From the NCBI GenBank assembly GCA_017459485.1, contig JAFUCW010000118.1:1-18021 (forward strand): a stretch of 18,021 nt of DNA. Direction: 5' to 3'. The number at the start of each line of letters is the position of its first letter. Position 1 is the stretch's first letter. A program made the translations under genes and the position numbers. This document shows positions 1-6,773 of the stretch, piece by piece. This DNA is from Eggerthellaceae bacterium (GTDB lineage Bacteria > Actinomycetota > Coriobacteriia > Coriobacteriales > Eggerthellaceae). The notes under the pieces are model-generated. The model saw only the letters and a list, made by a program, of their open reading frames with translations. It did not search any database and was not told the origin of the DNA.

Positions 1-30
1 TATCAACGGCTTTATCAGTGCTTTCTGTAA

Positions 31-47
31 CCTAGTGAAATACTAGG
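31..47. promoter_or_regulatory. Perfect inverted repeat upstream of the metal module (candidate operator)
   Basis: CCTAGT-GAAAT-ACTAGG is a perfect 6-bp inverted repeat with a 5-bp spacer, ending 36 bp before the ATG at 84. Size and position suit a dimeric regulator's operator. A metal-responsive repressor or activator would be logical given the genes downstream, but the sequence does not match any metalloregulator consensus I can name. A TTGACT hexamer starts 2 bp after it, at 50-55. Confidence 0.4.
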
Positions 48-68
48 AATTGACTCCGCAAGACCTGC

Positions 69-74
69 TAGAAT
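69..74 (+). promoter_or_regulatory. Possible -10 element of a leaderless transcript
   Basis: TAGAAT fits the TANNNT pattern of actinobacterial -10 elements and ends 9 bp before the ATG at 84. There is no Shine-Dalgarno sequence before that ATG, so transcription could start at or next to the start codon. No good -35 lies at 16-19 bp; TTGACT at 50-55 is only 13 bp away. Weak evidence. Confidence 0.25.
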
Positions 75-83
75 GCCTAGACC

Positions 84-1397
84 ATGCAGGAGCTACGCTT
101 GCATATCGGCGGTATGTATTGCGACCAATGCGCGCGCACTGTCACCCATGCGCTCGAACAGGTGCACGGCGTCGACCGCGTCACCCTCAAAGGGGAAACC
201 GCCCACCTAGTGTTGGAGGACGGAGTGGGCATCAACGCACTCCTCCAGGCTGTCCGTAAGGCAGGCTATACGGCCAGGGAGCAGAAAAGCGGGCCGGGGG
301 CAAAGGCGTGGGATGCGCTGCCAGGGCGCCTGCAAGCCTTGATGGTGTTCGCTGTGAGCGTAGCAGGCGTCCTGCTCCTTGGAGTTGGGGTCAATGCTTT
401 GTTCGGCCATAACATCTTCAACGCCATTCCTGCTATAGACAGCTCGTATTCCTATGGCATGCTCCTGGGTGCAGGCGTGCTTACCGGTTTGCACTGCATG
501 ACTATGTGCGGCGCCCTGAACATGGCAAGCGCCTTCGGCGGGCAGGAACGGCGACGGTCGGCCCCGTTGCTCTACAACGCCGGACGGCTTGTGTCATATT
601 CGGCGGTCGGTGCGCTCGCAGGTGCATTGGGCGGCATCGTTGGCGTCAACCGCCAGGTTGCAAGCGTGTTGCTCGTCATCGCAGCGATAGTCATGGTTGC
701 CATGGCGCTGCGCATGGCGGGCATCGTTTCTTTCAGCATGCCCATACCCTCTTTCGCATCAAGGCTACAAGCACTTTCGCAGGGCACCCCGTTCGTAGTC
801 GGGCTAGCAAACGGTTTCATGCCCTGTGGGCCGCTGCAGGCAATGCAGCTCTACGCTCTTTCGACCGGCAGTCCGCTTGCCGGTGCGCTGTCGTTGTTCC
901 TGTTCTGTTTGGGCACGATGCCCATCATGCTTGCCATGGGCTATGCCGCGCAGCTGGCGACGGGACGCGCGCGTGCGGTAGCTTCCAAAGTGGCTGCCGC
1001 CTTTCTGTTCGTGCTTGCCTTAAGCATGCTTGTGCGCGGGCTTTCCATTGTGAGCACTGCAGGGCAGGTGCCAGCCGTGGCCGCCTTCAACACGCCCGCG
1101 GCCGAACGCATCGTTGCTGTCCAAGAAGGCGCTTTCCAAAGCGTGGAGTTCGAGCTGGATTTCGACGGCTACGCCGACATTCAAGTGAAGAGCGGCGTGC
1201 CCGTCCGCATGAACATCGTCGCACACGAGGGGAAGATCACGGGGTGCAACAACAAGGTGGTCATGCTTGAGTGGGGCGTCGACGCCGGCCTGTCGCCGGG
1301 TGACAACGTCGTCGAATTCACGCCAACAGAAACGGGCGTGTTCGTGTACAGCTGTTGGATGAACATGATTACCAACACAGTGGAGGTGGTCGAATGA
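84..1397 (+). CDS. HMA / TauE-UreH-like membrane / cupredoxin fusion protein (probable copper handling)
   Basis: A 437-residue protein of three parts. Residues 1-65 form a heavy-metal-associated domain with the GMYCDQC motif (C13, C16). Residues about 85-325 are a polytopic membrane domain of the sulfite exporter TauE/SafE or UreH/DsbD-like type. It carries the paired family signatures GLHCMTMCG (135-143) and GFMPCGPLQAMQLYAL (244-259), with cysteines 138, 142 and 248 in or near the membrane. Residues about 345-437 resemble a cupredoxin, with C388 and a C-W-M-x-M end (C424, M426, M428) as plausible copper ligands. Families built this way are linked to copper movement or cytochrome assembly; the substrate here is inferred. 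The start has no Shine-Dalgarno but begins directly with the HMA fold. The stop overlaps the next gene as ATGA, so the two are translationally coupled. Confidence 0.85.
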   Translation: MQELRLHIGGMYCDQCARTVTHALEQVHGVDRVTLKGETAHLVLEDGVGINALLQAVRKAGYTAREQKSGPGAKAWDALPGRLQALMVFAVSVAGVLLLGVGVNALFGHNIFNAIPAIDSSYSYGMLLGAGVLTGLHCMTMCGALNMASAFGGQERRRSAPLLYNAGRLVSYSAVGALAGALGGIVGVNRQVASVLLVIAAIVMVAMALRMAGIVSFSMPIPSFASRLQALSQGTPFVVGLANGFMPCGPLQAMQLYALSTGSPLAGALSLFLFCLGTMPIMLAMGYAAQLATGRARAVASKVAAAFLFVLALSMLVRGLSIVSTAGQVPAVAAFNTPAAERIVAVQEGAFQSVEFELDFDGYADIQVKSGVPVRMNIVAHEGKITGCNNKVVMLEWGVDAGLSPGDNVVEFTPTETGVFVYSCWMNMITNTVEVVE

Positions 1398-2029
1398 AAG
1401 TAACGCCTATGTCCAACGCACCGGATGTACGGGGAAGCGAGACCGCACGCAAGACGCGCGAAACGGCAGGCGGGCTGGTGACAGTGGCGGCAGCGGCAGT
1501 TGCGGCGGCACTGTGCTGCGTGCTTGCTGCTTGCACGGTTACGCCAGTGGAGAGCACCCAGGTGCAAAGCTCCTCTCAGAGCAGCGCGCAGGCAGGCGTG
1601 GCCGCAGGCGAATCGGCTTCGTCCTTTGCCCTCTACACTGACATCGACGCCGACGATGCAGGCAAGGTGCACGTCGACATATCATCCATCGGCAAGGATG
1701 CGCGGTTCTTCAACTACCGTGCAGGCGGCACCGTTATCCAGCTTATCGGGGTACAGGACGAAAGCGGAACTGCGCGGCTGGCGCTCAACACCTGCCAGTC
1801 GTGCTCCCCGTCTCCTCGCGCCTACTTCGTTCAGCGGGGGGCCGAACTCGAATGCCAGAACTGCGGATTGACCTTTCCTGTCGAAAGCGTGGGAAGCAAG
1901 GCTGCTGCAGGATGCAACCCCACCATGATCCAAACGCTTGAAGAGCAGGACGGAGTTTTCGTCATGGACGCCCAAGAGCTCGAAAGCTATGCGGGCGCGT
2001 TCGCTTCCTGGGAAGGCACCACGAAATAG
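1394..2029 (+). CDS. DUF2318-family Cys-rich lipoprotein (predicted Fe-S or metal binding)
   Basis: A 211-residue predicted lipoprotein. A hydrophobic stretch at 27-46 ends in the lipobox LAAC (lipidated C47), followed by a Ser/Gln-rich linker. The folded part, about 76-211, has the DUF2318 pattern: FFNYRA, then C134-x2-C137, C154-x2-C157 and C174 in GCNP. DUF2318 proteins are annotated as Fe-S-containing and occur beside iron or copper uptake systems; the actual ligand is not shown here. ATG 1394 is chosen because GGAGGTGG lies 4 bp upstream and because it overlaps the previous stop. An in-frame ATG at 1355 lies inside the upstream gene and would add 13 non-signal residues. Together with the upstream fusion protein it likely forms an envelope metal-handling pair. 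Confidence 0.82.
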   Translation: MKVTPMSNAPDVRGSETARKTRETAGGLVTVAAAAVAAALCCVLAACTVTPVESTQVQSSSQSSAQAGVAAGESASSFALYTDIDADDAGKVHVDISSIGKDARFFNYRAGGTVIQLIGVQDESGTARLALNTCQSCSPSPRAYFVQRGAELECQNCGLTFPVESVGSKAAAGCNPTMIQTLEEQDGVFVMDAQELESYAGAFASWEGTTK

Positions 2030-2039
2030 CAAAGGAGCT

Positions 2040-2059
2040 GGGTGACAGAGGGTGACAGA
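2040..2059 (+). repeat. Two-copy 10-bp tandem repeat (GGGTGACAGA)
   Basis: GGGTGACAGA occurs twice in direct tandem, 11 bp after the lipoprotein stop. The second copy runs into a short hairpin, GACAG-AAGC-CTGTC (2054-2067), which could extend by a few pairs around a bulge. No U-run follows, so terminator function is only possible. The rest of 2068-2228 shows no gene or strong structure. Confidence 0.5.
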
Positions 2060-2214
2060 AGCCTGTCCTCTTAAGGAAGCTGCGAACGGAAAGCGCTCCA
2101 CATACAGGCACAGGGTAGCTAGCGGCGCTCGGCAGCGGCGTGCCCTTGCGCTACTGCGCCTTTCCGCCCCGACAAGCTTCCGGTTCCACCTTCAAGTACC
2201 TCCGGGGCTTCTGT

Positions 2215-2220
2215 GCTAAT
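2215..2220 (+). promoter_or_regulatory. Possible -10 element of a leaderless ABC transporter transcript
   Basis: GCTAAT, preceded by TGT, ends 8 bp before the ATG at 2229. There is no Shine-Dalgarno between it and the start. A weak -35 candidate, TTCAAG, lies 18 bp upstream at 2191-2196. Position alone suggests transcription starting at the ATG. Confidence 0.25.
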
Positions 2221-2228
2221 CTAGCATC

Positions 2229-4019
2229 ATGGCGAAAAGCTTTGGACAGAATCCCACCACGCGGCGAACGCTGCACTACTACTGGGCCGCCACGCGCAGG
2301 CACATGGGCCTGTTCGTGGGGCTTATCCTGGCAACGATCACGTTCGGGTTTCTGCTTACGTACGCAAACCCCTACCTGATGAGCGCTATCGTCGACCGTG
2401 TGGCGGCCCAGCCCGTTTCGGCGGAAAACGTGTTTCCCGTATTCGGCCCTTACATCGTCGCACTCATCCTGGTGAACCTGGTGGGGCAGGCAGCCAGCAA
2501 GCTGCAGGACTACACGCTTTGGAAACTGGAGATTGCGGTGAACTACGACCTGGCCACTCAGGCATTCGACGCGCTCTGCAACCAGTCCATGAGCTTTCAT
2601 TCCAATCGCTTCGGTGGCACGTTGGTCAGTCAGACCACCAAGTATATGAACGCTTACAACCAACTGATCGAGGTACTTACGTGGCCCATTTTGCCGCTTA
2701 CGGAAGCTATTGTGTTTATCTGTTTGCTGCTGGGGCCGCGTGTGCCGCTCTACACCGTCATCCTCATGTGCATGCTGGCCATCTACTCGTTCGTGAGCTA
2801 CCGCATGTACAAGCGCATCCTGAACCTGAACGAGCAGGCGGCAGGTGCGCAGAACCAGCTTTCGGGCGAGCTTTCCGACTCTGTGGCAAACATTCTTTCG
2901 GTGAAGACCTACGGGCGCGAAGACTACGAGCGTGGACTGTTCGACGCCGCCAATCGCGAAGTGGTCGCGCGCGACTCGAAGCGCATGATGGCCTCGCTCA
3001 TGCGCGGCATTGTGACGGCGTGCATCGCGCTGGTCATCATGACGGTGGTGTCGATCTTTATTTCTGGTGGCAACGCATGGTTCGGCATTACAGCGGGCAC
3101 GTTGGTCATGATGTTCACCTACACCTACAACGTGACGAACCAGTTCAACTTCATCAACCAGGGCTTGCAGCGCTTGAACCGCGCGTTCGGTGACGCGGCG
3201 GGAATGACCGAAATATTGGACGAGCCGCGCCTGGTGGCCGACAAGGAAGGCGCGCCCGACCTGGCGGTGGGCGAAGGGGCCATCGACTTCGAAGACCTTG
3301 ACTTCTACTACACCGACGGCGACGTGCGCACGCAGGTGTTCGAAGGCTTCAACCTGCACATTCCTGCTGGCCAGCGCGTGGGCTTGGTGGGTATGAGCGG
3401 GTCGGGCAAGACCACGCTCACTAAGCTGCTGCTGCGTCTGTCCGACATCCAGGAAGGCCGCATTCTGGTCGATGGGCAAAACGTCGCAGACTGCACACAG
3501 CAAAGCCTGCGGCGCCAGATTGCCTATGTGCCGCAGGAGGCGCTGCTGTTCCATCGCTCCATTGCCGAAAACATTTCCTACGGCAAGCCAGGAGCCACCT
3601 TAGACGAGATTCGCGAAGCAGCGCGGCAGGCCAACGCACTTGAGTTCATTGAAAAGCTGCCTCAGGGGTTCGACACCATCACGGGCGAGCGTGGCATCAA
3701 GCTTTCCGGTGGCCAACGCCAACGCATCGCCATAGCGCGCGCCATGTTGGCGGACTGCCCGATTCTGGTGCTTGACGAGGCGACGAGTGCCCTGGATAGC
3801 GAAAGCGAGAAGCTGGTGCAGGACGCTTTGGAGAAGTTGATGGCGGGGCGTACGTCGATCGTGGTGGCACACCGCCTGTCCACGGTGGCGGCGCTCGACA
3901 GGATTGTGGTCATCGACAACGGAAAGATTGTCGAGGATGGCCCTCATGCCCAGCTGATCGAAGCCGACGGCGAATACGCGCACCTGTGGAACCGCCAGAC
4001 CGGCGCGTACCTGGAATAG
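2229..4019 (+). CDS. ABC exporter half-transporter (fused permease and ATPase)
   Basis: A 596-residue type IV ABC exporter half-molecule. Residues about 20-310 form the six-helix membrane domain and 340-590 the nucleotide-binding domain. Visible motifs: Walker A GMSGSGKTT (K394), Q-loop in AYVPQEALLF, signature LSGGQ (492-496), Walker B ILVLDEAT (D516, E517) and the switch histidine in VVAHRLST. Length and order match the MsbA/lipid-or-drug exporter group, which acts as a dimer. No partner half-transporter is adjacent, so a homodimer is likely, though a distant partner is possible. The substrate cannot be read from the sequence. The ATG at 2229 has no Shine-Dalgarno; a leaderless transcript may explain this. 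Confidence 0.9.
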   Translation: MAKSFGQNPTTRRTLHYYWAATRRHMGLFVGLILATITFGFLLTYANPYLMSAIVDRVAAQPVSAENVFPVFGPYIVALILVNLVGQAASKLQDYTLWKLEIAVNYDLATQAFDALCNQSMSFHSNRFGGTLVSQTTKYMNAYNQLIEVLTWPILPLTEAIVFICLLLGPRVPLYTVILMCMLAIYSFVSYRMYKRILNLNEQAAGAQNQLSGELSDSVANILSVKTYGREDYERGLFDAANREVVARDSKRMMASLMRGIVTACIALVIMTVVSIFISGGNAWFGITAGTLVMMFTYTYNVTNQFNFINQGLQRLNRAFGDAAGMTEILDEPRLVADKEGAPDLAVGEGAIDFEDLDFYYTDGDVRTQVFEGFNLHIPAGQRVGLVGMSGSGKTTLTKLLLRLSDIQEGRILVDGQNVADCTQQSLRRQIAYVPQEALLFHRSIAENISYGKPGATLDEIREAARQANALEFIEKLPQGFDTITGERGIKLSGGQRQRIAIARAMLADCPILVLDEATSALDSESEKLVQDALEKLMAGRTSIVVAHRLSTVAALDRIVVIDNGKIVEDGPHAQLIEADGEYAHLWNRQTGAYLE

Positions 4020-4024
4020 ATATT

Positions 4025-4513
4025 TTGATAGACTACACGGACATAATTGCGCCTGGGGCTTCAATCGGGATCATTGACGCGGACTGGCTGGATGGTCGCA
4101 GCCGCCAGCCCAATCTTGCGCTTATGAAGATAGCCGGCTATTGCAAAGACCTTGGATGCCAGGTGGTGCTTCTGGACAGTTACGACAGCATTTCCGAATA
4201 CGATATCGTGTTCGTATCGAGAATCTTCTCGTTCACCAACGTTCCCGATAACATTACCGAGCTGGAAAACGTCTACTGCGGCGGCACCGGGTTTTTCGAA
4301 GTCGGCGGAAGCCAACTGACCGACGCCATCGAGTTTCATGCTCCCGATCGCACCCTCTATGAATCCTCGGCTTGCCAAGCGCGGAGCTGGCGCTTCGTCC
4401 TTAGGTACCGTATGAAAGTCGCACCTGCAGCGGACTCAAGCGCAACGCGAGAGGCAAGTGCAAACGTACGGTTGCTGCTATTGTCAGATTGGACCGAACT
4501 TATTATGCGATGA
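4025..4513 (+). pseudogene. N-terminal remnant of a radical-SAM/B12-type protein
   Basis: An open frame follows the transporter stop after 5 bp. From about 4058 to 4366 it reads like the N-terminal part of a radical-SAM-associated family I recall from clostridia and coriobacteria: IGIIDADWLDG, PNLALMKIAGY, then YDIVFVSRIFSF, GGTGFF and IEFHAPDRTLYE. The full family continues for several hundred residues with a CxxxCxxC cluster, which is absent. After about 4370 the translation turns into unrelated, low-quality sequence to the stop at 4513. No convincing start or ribosome site exists: TTG 4025 is the nearest, ATG 3986 lies inside the transporter gene. I read it as a truncated, non-functional gene. 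Family identity is from memory. Confidence 0.6.
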
Positions 4514-4548
4514 TTTTGAATCTGATAGTACGAACATGTGTCAACCCC

Positions 4549-4582
4549 GTCCCTCGACACACTCCGTCCCTTGACACGCTCC
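4549..4582. repeat. 17-bp tandem repeat, two copies
   Basis: GTCCCTCGACACACTCC (4549-4565) is followed directly by GTCCCTTGACACGCTCC (4566-4582), with 2 mismatches. The flanks add related pieces: GTGTC at 4538-4542 pairs with GACAC at 4556-4560, and CCGACACAC follows the second copy. It lies in non-coding sequence between the broken gene and coaX, and looks like part of a dispersed intergenic repeat family. Confidence 0.6.
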
Positions 4583-4613
4583 GACACACTACAACCCCAT
4601 ACCTTCTCCTGCA

Positions 4614-4652
4614 CCGACCGCCTGCGCTCTTCCTCCCCTGGCAGGCGGTCGG
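4614..4652 (-). terminator. Strong hairpin downstream of coaX
   Basis: CCGACCGCCTG (4614-4624) pairs perfectly over 11 bp with CAGGCGGTCGG (4642-4652) across a 17-nt loop. It lies about 75 bp past the coaX stop on the minus strand and could end that transcript. Neither strand has a U-run after it, so it is not a classic intrinsic terminator. It may instead belong to the repeat-rich debris of this gap. Confidence 0.4.
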
Positions 4653-4728
4653 CTCTGTCGAAGACCTCCTGGCATGCAACGACGTCAGTGCGCAGGCGGC
4701 TTCGGAGGAGAGATGTGCCTATGCGTGC

Positions 4729-5496
4729 CTACTGCTGGTATTCCCAGATCATGCGCAGGCCTTCCAAGGTCAGTTCCTGGTTTACGTGCGTCACGGTTTC
4801 GCAGAAGGGTTGCATTGCCTTCGAAAGGCCGCCAGTGGCAACGACGGGGGTGCGGTACCCAAGCTGGTCCCAGATGCGGCGCACCAAACCGTCCACACGG
4901 TCGCCTTCTCCGTAGACGATGCCCACCTGCATGGCCTCCACGGTGTTGTTCCCCCAGGCCCCTACCGGGTCGGCAAGCTCCACTTCGGGCAGCAGTGCAG
5001 CGTTGCTGAACAGCGCCTTCATGGACGTTTCTACGCCTGGGGCAATCACGCCGCCGCGGAACCTGCCTTCGGCGTCGATGACTTCCATGTTGGTTGCGGT
5101 GCCGAAGTCGAGCACCACGCAAGGCGACCCGTAGATGGCGCGTGCGGCGACGGCATCGGCTATGCGGTCAGCGCCGATGGTAGAGGAGGGGTAAGCGCTC
5201 GCGTCGAACAGATCGCCCGCCGCCGCCACATCTATGCTAAGCACCTCGTGGCCCATCATCTCGGCACCCACCTTCGCCCACAGGCGACGCAGCGCTGGCA
5301 CGACGGTGGCCACCACCACGCCGGTGATGTCGTCTTTCGAAAATCCGGCAAGTCCAAACAGGCCCCCCAGGCTTACGCGCAGCTCGTCGGAGGTCTGCGA
5401 GGCGTTCGTCTCTATGCGCCACATGTGCCTGAGCTTGTCGCCTTCGTAGATTCCCAAAACGGTGTGCGTGTTGCCAACGTCTACAGCAAGTAACAT
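4729..5496 (-). CDS. coaX: Type III pantothenate kinase
   Basis: A 255-residue protein catalysing the first step of coenzyme A synthesis, ATP-dependent phosphorylation of pantothenate. The ASKHA fold signatures are all present: MLLAVDVGNTHTVLG at the N-terminus (D6, N9, T10), GADR at 108-111 with the catalytic-base aspartate D110, DFGTATN at 130-136, GGVIAPG at 148-154 and a late ATGG loop. Length equals the usual CoaX length. I chose the internal ATG at 5496 over the one at 5520 because the family begins directly with the phosphate-binding strand and GGAAAG lies just upstream. It is transcribed away from the response regulator, with which it shares a 135-bp intergenic region. Confidence 0.95.
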   Translation of the reverse strand: MLLAVDVGNTHTVLGIYEGDKLRHMWRIETNASQTSDELRVSLGGLFGLAGFSKDDITGVVVATVVPALRRLWAKVGAEMMGHEVLSIDVAAAGDLFDASAYPSSTIGADRIADAVAARAIYGSPCVVLDFGTATNMEVIDAEGRFRGGVIAPGVETSMKALFSNAALLPEVELADPVGAWGNNTVEAMQVGIVYGEGDRVDGLVRRIWDQLGYRTPVVATGGLSKAMQPFCETVTHVNQELTLEGLRMIWEYQQ

Positions 5497-5631
5497 GTGC
5501 TTTCCAACCCCCTGATGCATCTTCGCGCGTTGCTACGATGATATGATAATACGGATAAACCTGAGTCGCACGCGTTGGCGAAAAACGTACCAGGTGCAAA
5601 TTGTTGTTTGGCGAAGCGATAGGAGCAGGCC
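5497..5631. promoter_or_regulatory. Divergent intergenic region between coaX and the response regulator
   Basis: This 135-bp gap must hold promoters for both genes. The AT-rich core ATGATATGATAATA (5538-5551) offers -10-like hexamers both ways: GATAAT at 5545-5550 on the plus strand and TATTAT/TATCAT on the minus strand. No good -35 partner is visible at normal spacing. AGGAGC at 5621-5626 is the ribosome site of the regulator. Confidence 0.35.
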
Positions 5632-6321
5632 ATGGCCGAAAACGATGCCCATATCCTGGTGGTCGACGACGAATCCACCATCACCGACTTTGTGGGATAC
5701 GCCTTGAAAAAGGAAGGCTTCACGGTGGACATGGCGGCCAACGGCGAAGACGCGCTCGTACTTGCAGAGCAGAACGCCTATGACCTGTTCATCCTTGACA
5801 TTATGCTGCCGGGTATCGACGGATACGAACTGTGCCGTCGTCTACGTACCAAGACGAGTGCGCCTGTGCTGTTCCTTTCCGCTCGTGACACCGAGCTGGA
5901 CAAGGTGGTGGGGCTTGAGCTGGGTGCCGACGACTACCTGGCGAAACCGTTCGGCCTGCGCGAGCTGATCGCTCGTGTGCGCGCGCTGCTGCGCCGTGCG
6001 AGCGGGCAGATGGAAACCGGAGAGGTGTACGAGGCAAGTGGGATCACCTTGTCGGAGGACGCGCACACCGCAACGGGCGAGCACGGCGACATCGACCTTA
6101 CGCCGCGCGAATTCGAGCTGATGGCTGCTCTTATGAAGCAGGCTGGCAAGGTAGTGTCCCGCGAAGACCTGCTGCGCGACGCTTGGGGGTGGGAGTACCT
6201 GCCGGATACCAAGACGGAGGACACGCACATCAAGCGCCTGCGCGACAAGATCGCATCTGCGGGCTACGACCCGTCGGTCGTCGAGACCGTGCGCGGCTAC
6301 GGGTATCGGTTCCGCAGGTAG
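5632..6321 (+). CDS. OmpR/PhoB-family response regulator
   Basis: A 229-residue DNA-binding response regulator. The receiver domain (about 6-122) has the acidic pair D12/D13, phospho-acceptor D56 in ILDIMLPG, the conserved Ser in FLSAR and K105 in LAKPFG. The C-terminal winged helix (about 135-229) has LTPREFELMAAL, then DTHIKRLRDKI and the terminal VRGYGYRF, typical of the OmpR/PhoB group. A clear AGGAGC ribosome site precedes the ATG. The probable partner kinase starts 452 bp downstream on the same strand, an unusually long gap for such a pair. The signal and target genes are unknown. Confidence 0.93.
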   Translation: MAENDAHILVVDDESTITDFVGYALKKEGFTVDMAANGEDALVLAEQNAYDLFILDIMLPGIDGYELCRRLRTKTSAPVLFLSARDTELDKVVGLELGADDYLAKPFGLRELIARVRALLRRASGQMETGEVYEASGITLSEDAHTATGEHGDIDLTPREFELMAALMKQAGKVVSREDLLRDAWGWEYLPDTKTEDTHIKRLRDKIASAGYDPSVVETVRGYGYRFRR

Positions 6322-6466
6322 CCTAGGCGTGCCCGCTGCTCGTTTGTGCGCATCGCGAGTGGATTTTTCGTTGGGGTTGGGCGAGAGTATAAGTGGGGCG
6401 CATCTTGGACGTACGCAAAAGCGCGGCAAAGGTGCAGCAAGGGAGCAGTTGTCCTCTGTGGAGTTG

Positions 6467-6584
6467 TCCCGTTTGGGATCCCATTTGGGGTCGTAGTAAA
6501 AATGGGACACTGTGCAGTGGCTTTGTTCTGCAGCATGGATCTGTCCCATTTTTGCTACGACCCCAAATGGGACCCCAAACGGGA
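6467..6584. repeat. 118-bp near-perfect palindromic element
   Basis: Arms of 43 nt (6467-6509 and 6542-6584) are complementary at 41 positions, around a 32-nt loop. The two exceptions are A6478/C6573 and a T6497/G6554 wobble. Each arm starts with a doubled 12-mer (TCCCGTTTGGGA then TCCCATTTGGGG) followed by TCGTAG and AAAAATGGGACA. The loop has a further small stem (TGCAG/CTGCA). The element sits in the non-coding gap between regulator and kinase. In RNA it would form a very stable hairpin; no U-run follows. It looks like a REP- or MITE-like unit. The upstream 6322-6466 shows no gene. Confidence 0.85.
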
Positions 6585-6670
6585 TGCACAAGGGACGAGT
6601 AAATGAGGCACGGCATCGTTGGCGGTTGAGAAATGGGCATTGTTAGGATATCGGTGAGGTGCAAAAAAGT

Positions 6671-6745
6671 AATGTGTACATTTTTTTCGTATCACATACT
6701 ATTGTTAAGACAATAAATAACATATAGCGAAAAAATGTACACATT
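6671..6745. promoter_or_regulatory. Dyad element, copy 1: inverted TGTACA sites 61 bp apart
   Basis: AATGTGTACATTTTTT (6671-6686) and AAAAAATGTACACATT (6730-6745) are perfect 16-bp inverted repeats. Their TGTACA cores start at 6675 and 6736, exactly 61 bp apart. The spacer is very AT-rich and carries a second palindrome, ATTGT-TAAG-ACAAT (6701-6714), centred almost exactly on the outer dyad. The element ends 28 bp before the kinase GTG. A second copy with the same geometry lies at 17869-17945. A bipartite regulator site over the kinase promoter is the simplest reading; weak promoter hexamers (TTGTTA 6702, TATAGC 6723) lie inside. Confidence 0.65.
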
Positions 6746-6773
6746 TATTAGGTAAAGCCAGAGGAAAGTTTTC

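Noticed and set aside
50..74. TTGACT plus TAGAAT as a complete promoter
   Set aside because: The spacer is only 13 bp, too short for a normal sigma-70-type promoter, so only the -10 is kept as a weak candidate.
2151..3554. A 467-codon open frame on the minus strand
   Set aside because: It is a shadow of the ABC transporter, whose permease and ATPase motifs are intact on the plus strand.
4370..4540. A Cys-rich reading (CCYC) in another frame after the truncated gene
   Set aside because: I considered it as a surviving radical-SAM cluster of the broken gene, but the spacing does not match CxxxCxxC and the flanking residues show no family pattern.
4489..5493. A 334-codon plus-strand frame over coaX
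   Set aside because: It is antisense to an intact coaX, and its N-terminal part is made of the non-coding repeat region.
6346..6606. Short open frames on both strands across the palindrome
   Set aside because: They are mirror readings of the inverted arms, with no ribosome site and no coding-like composition.
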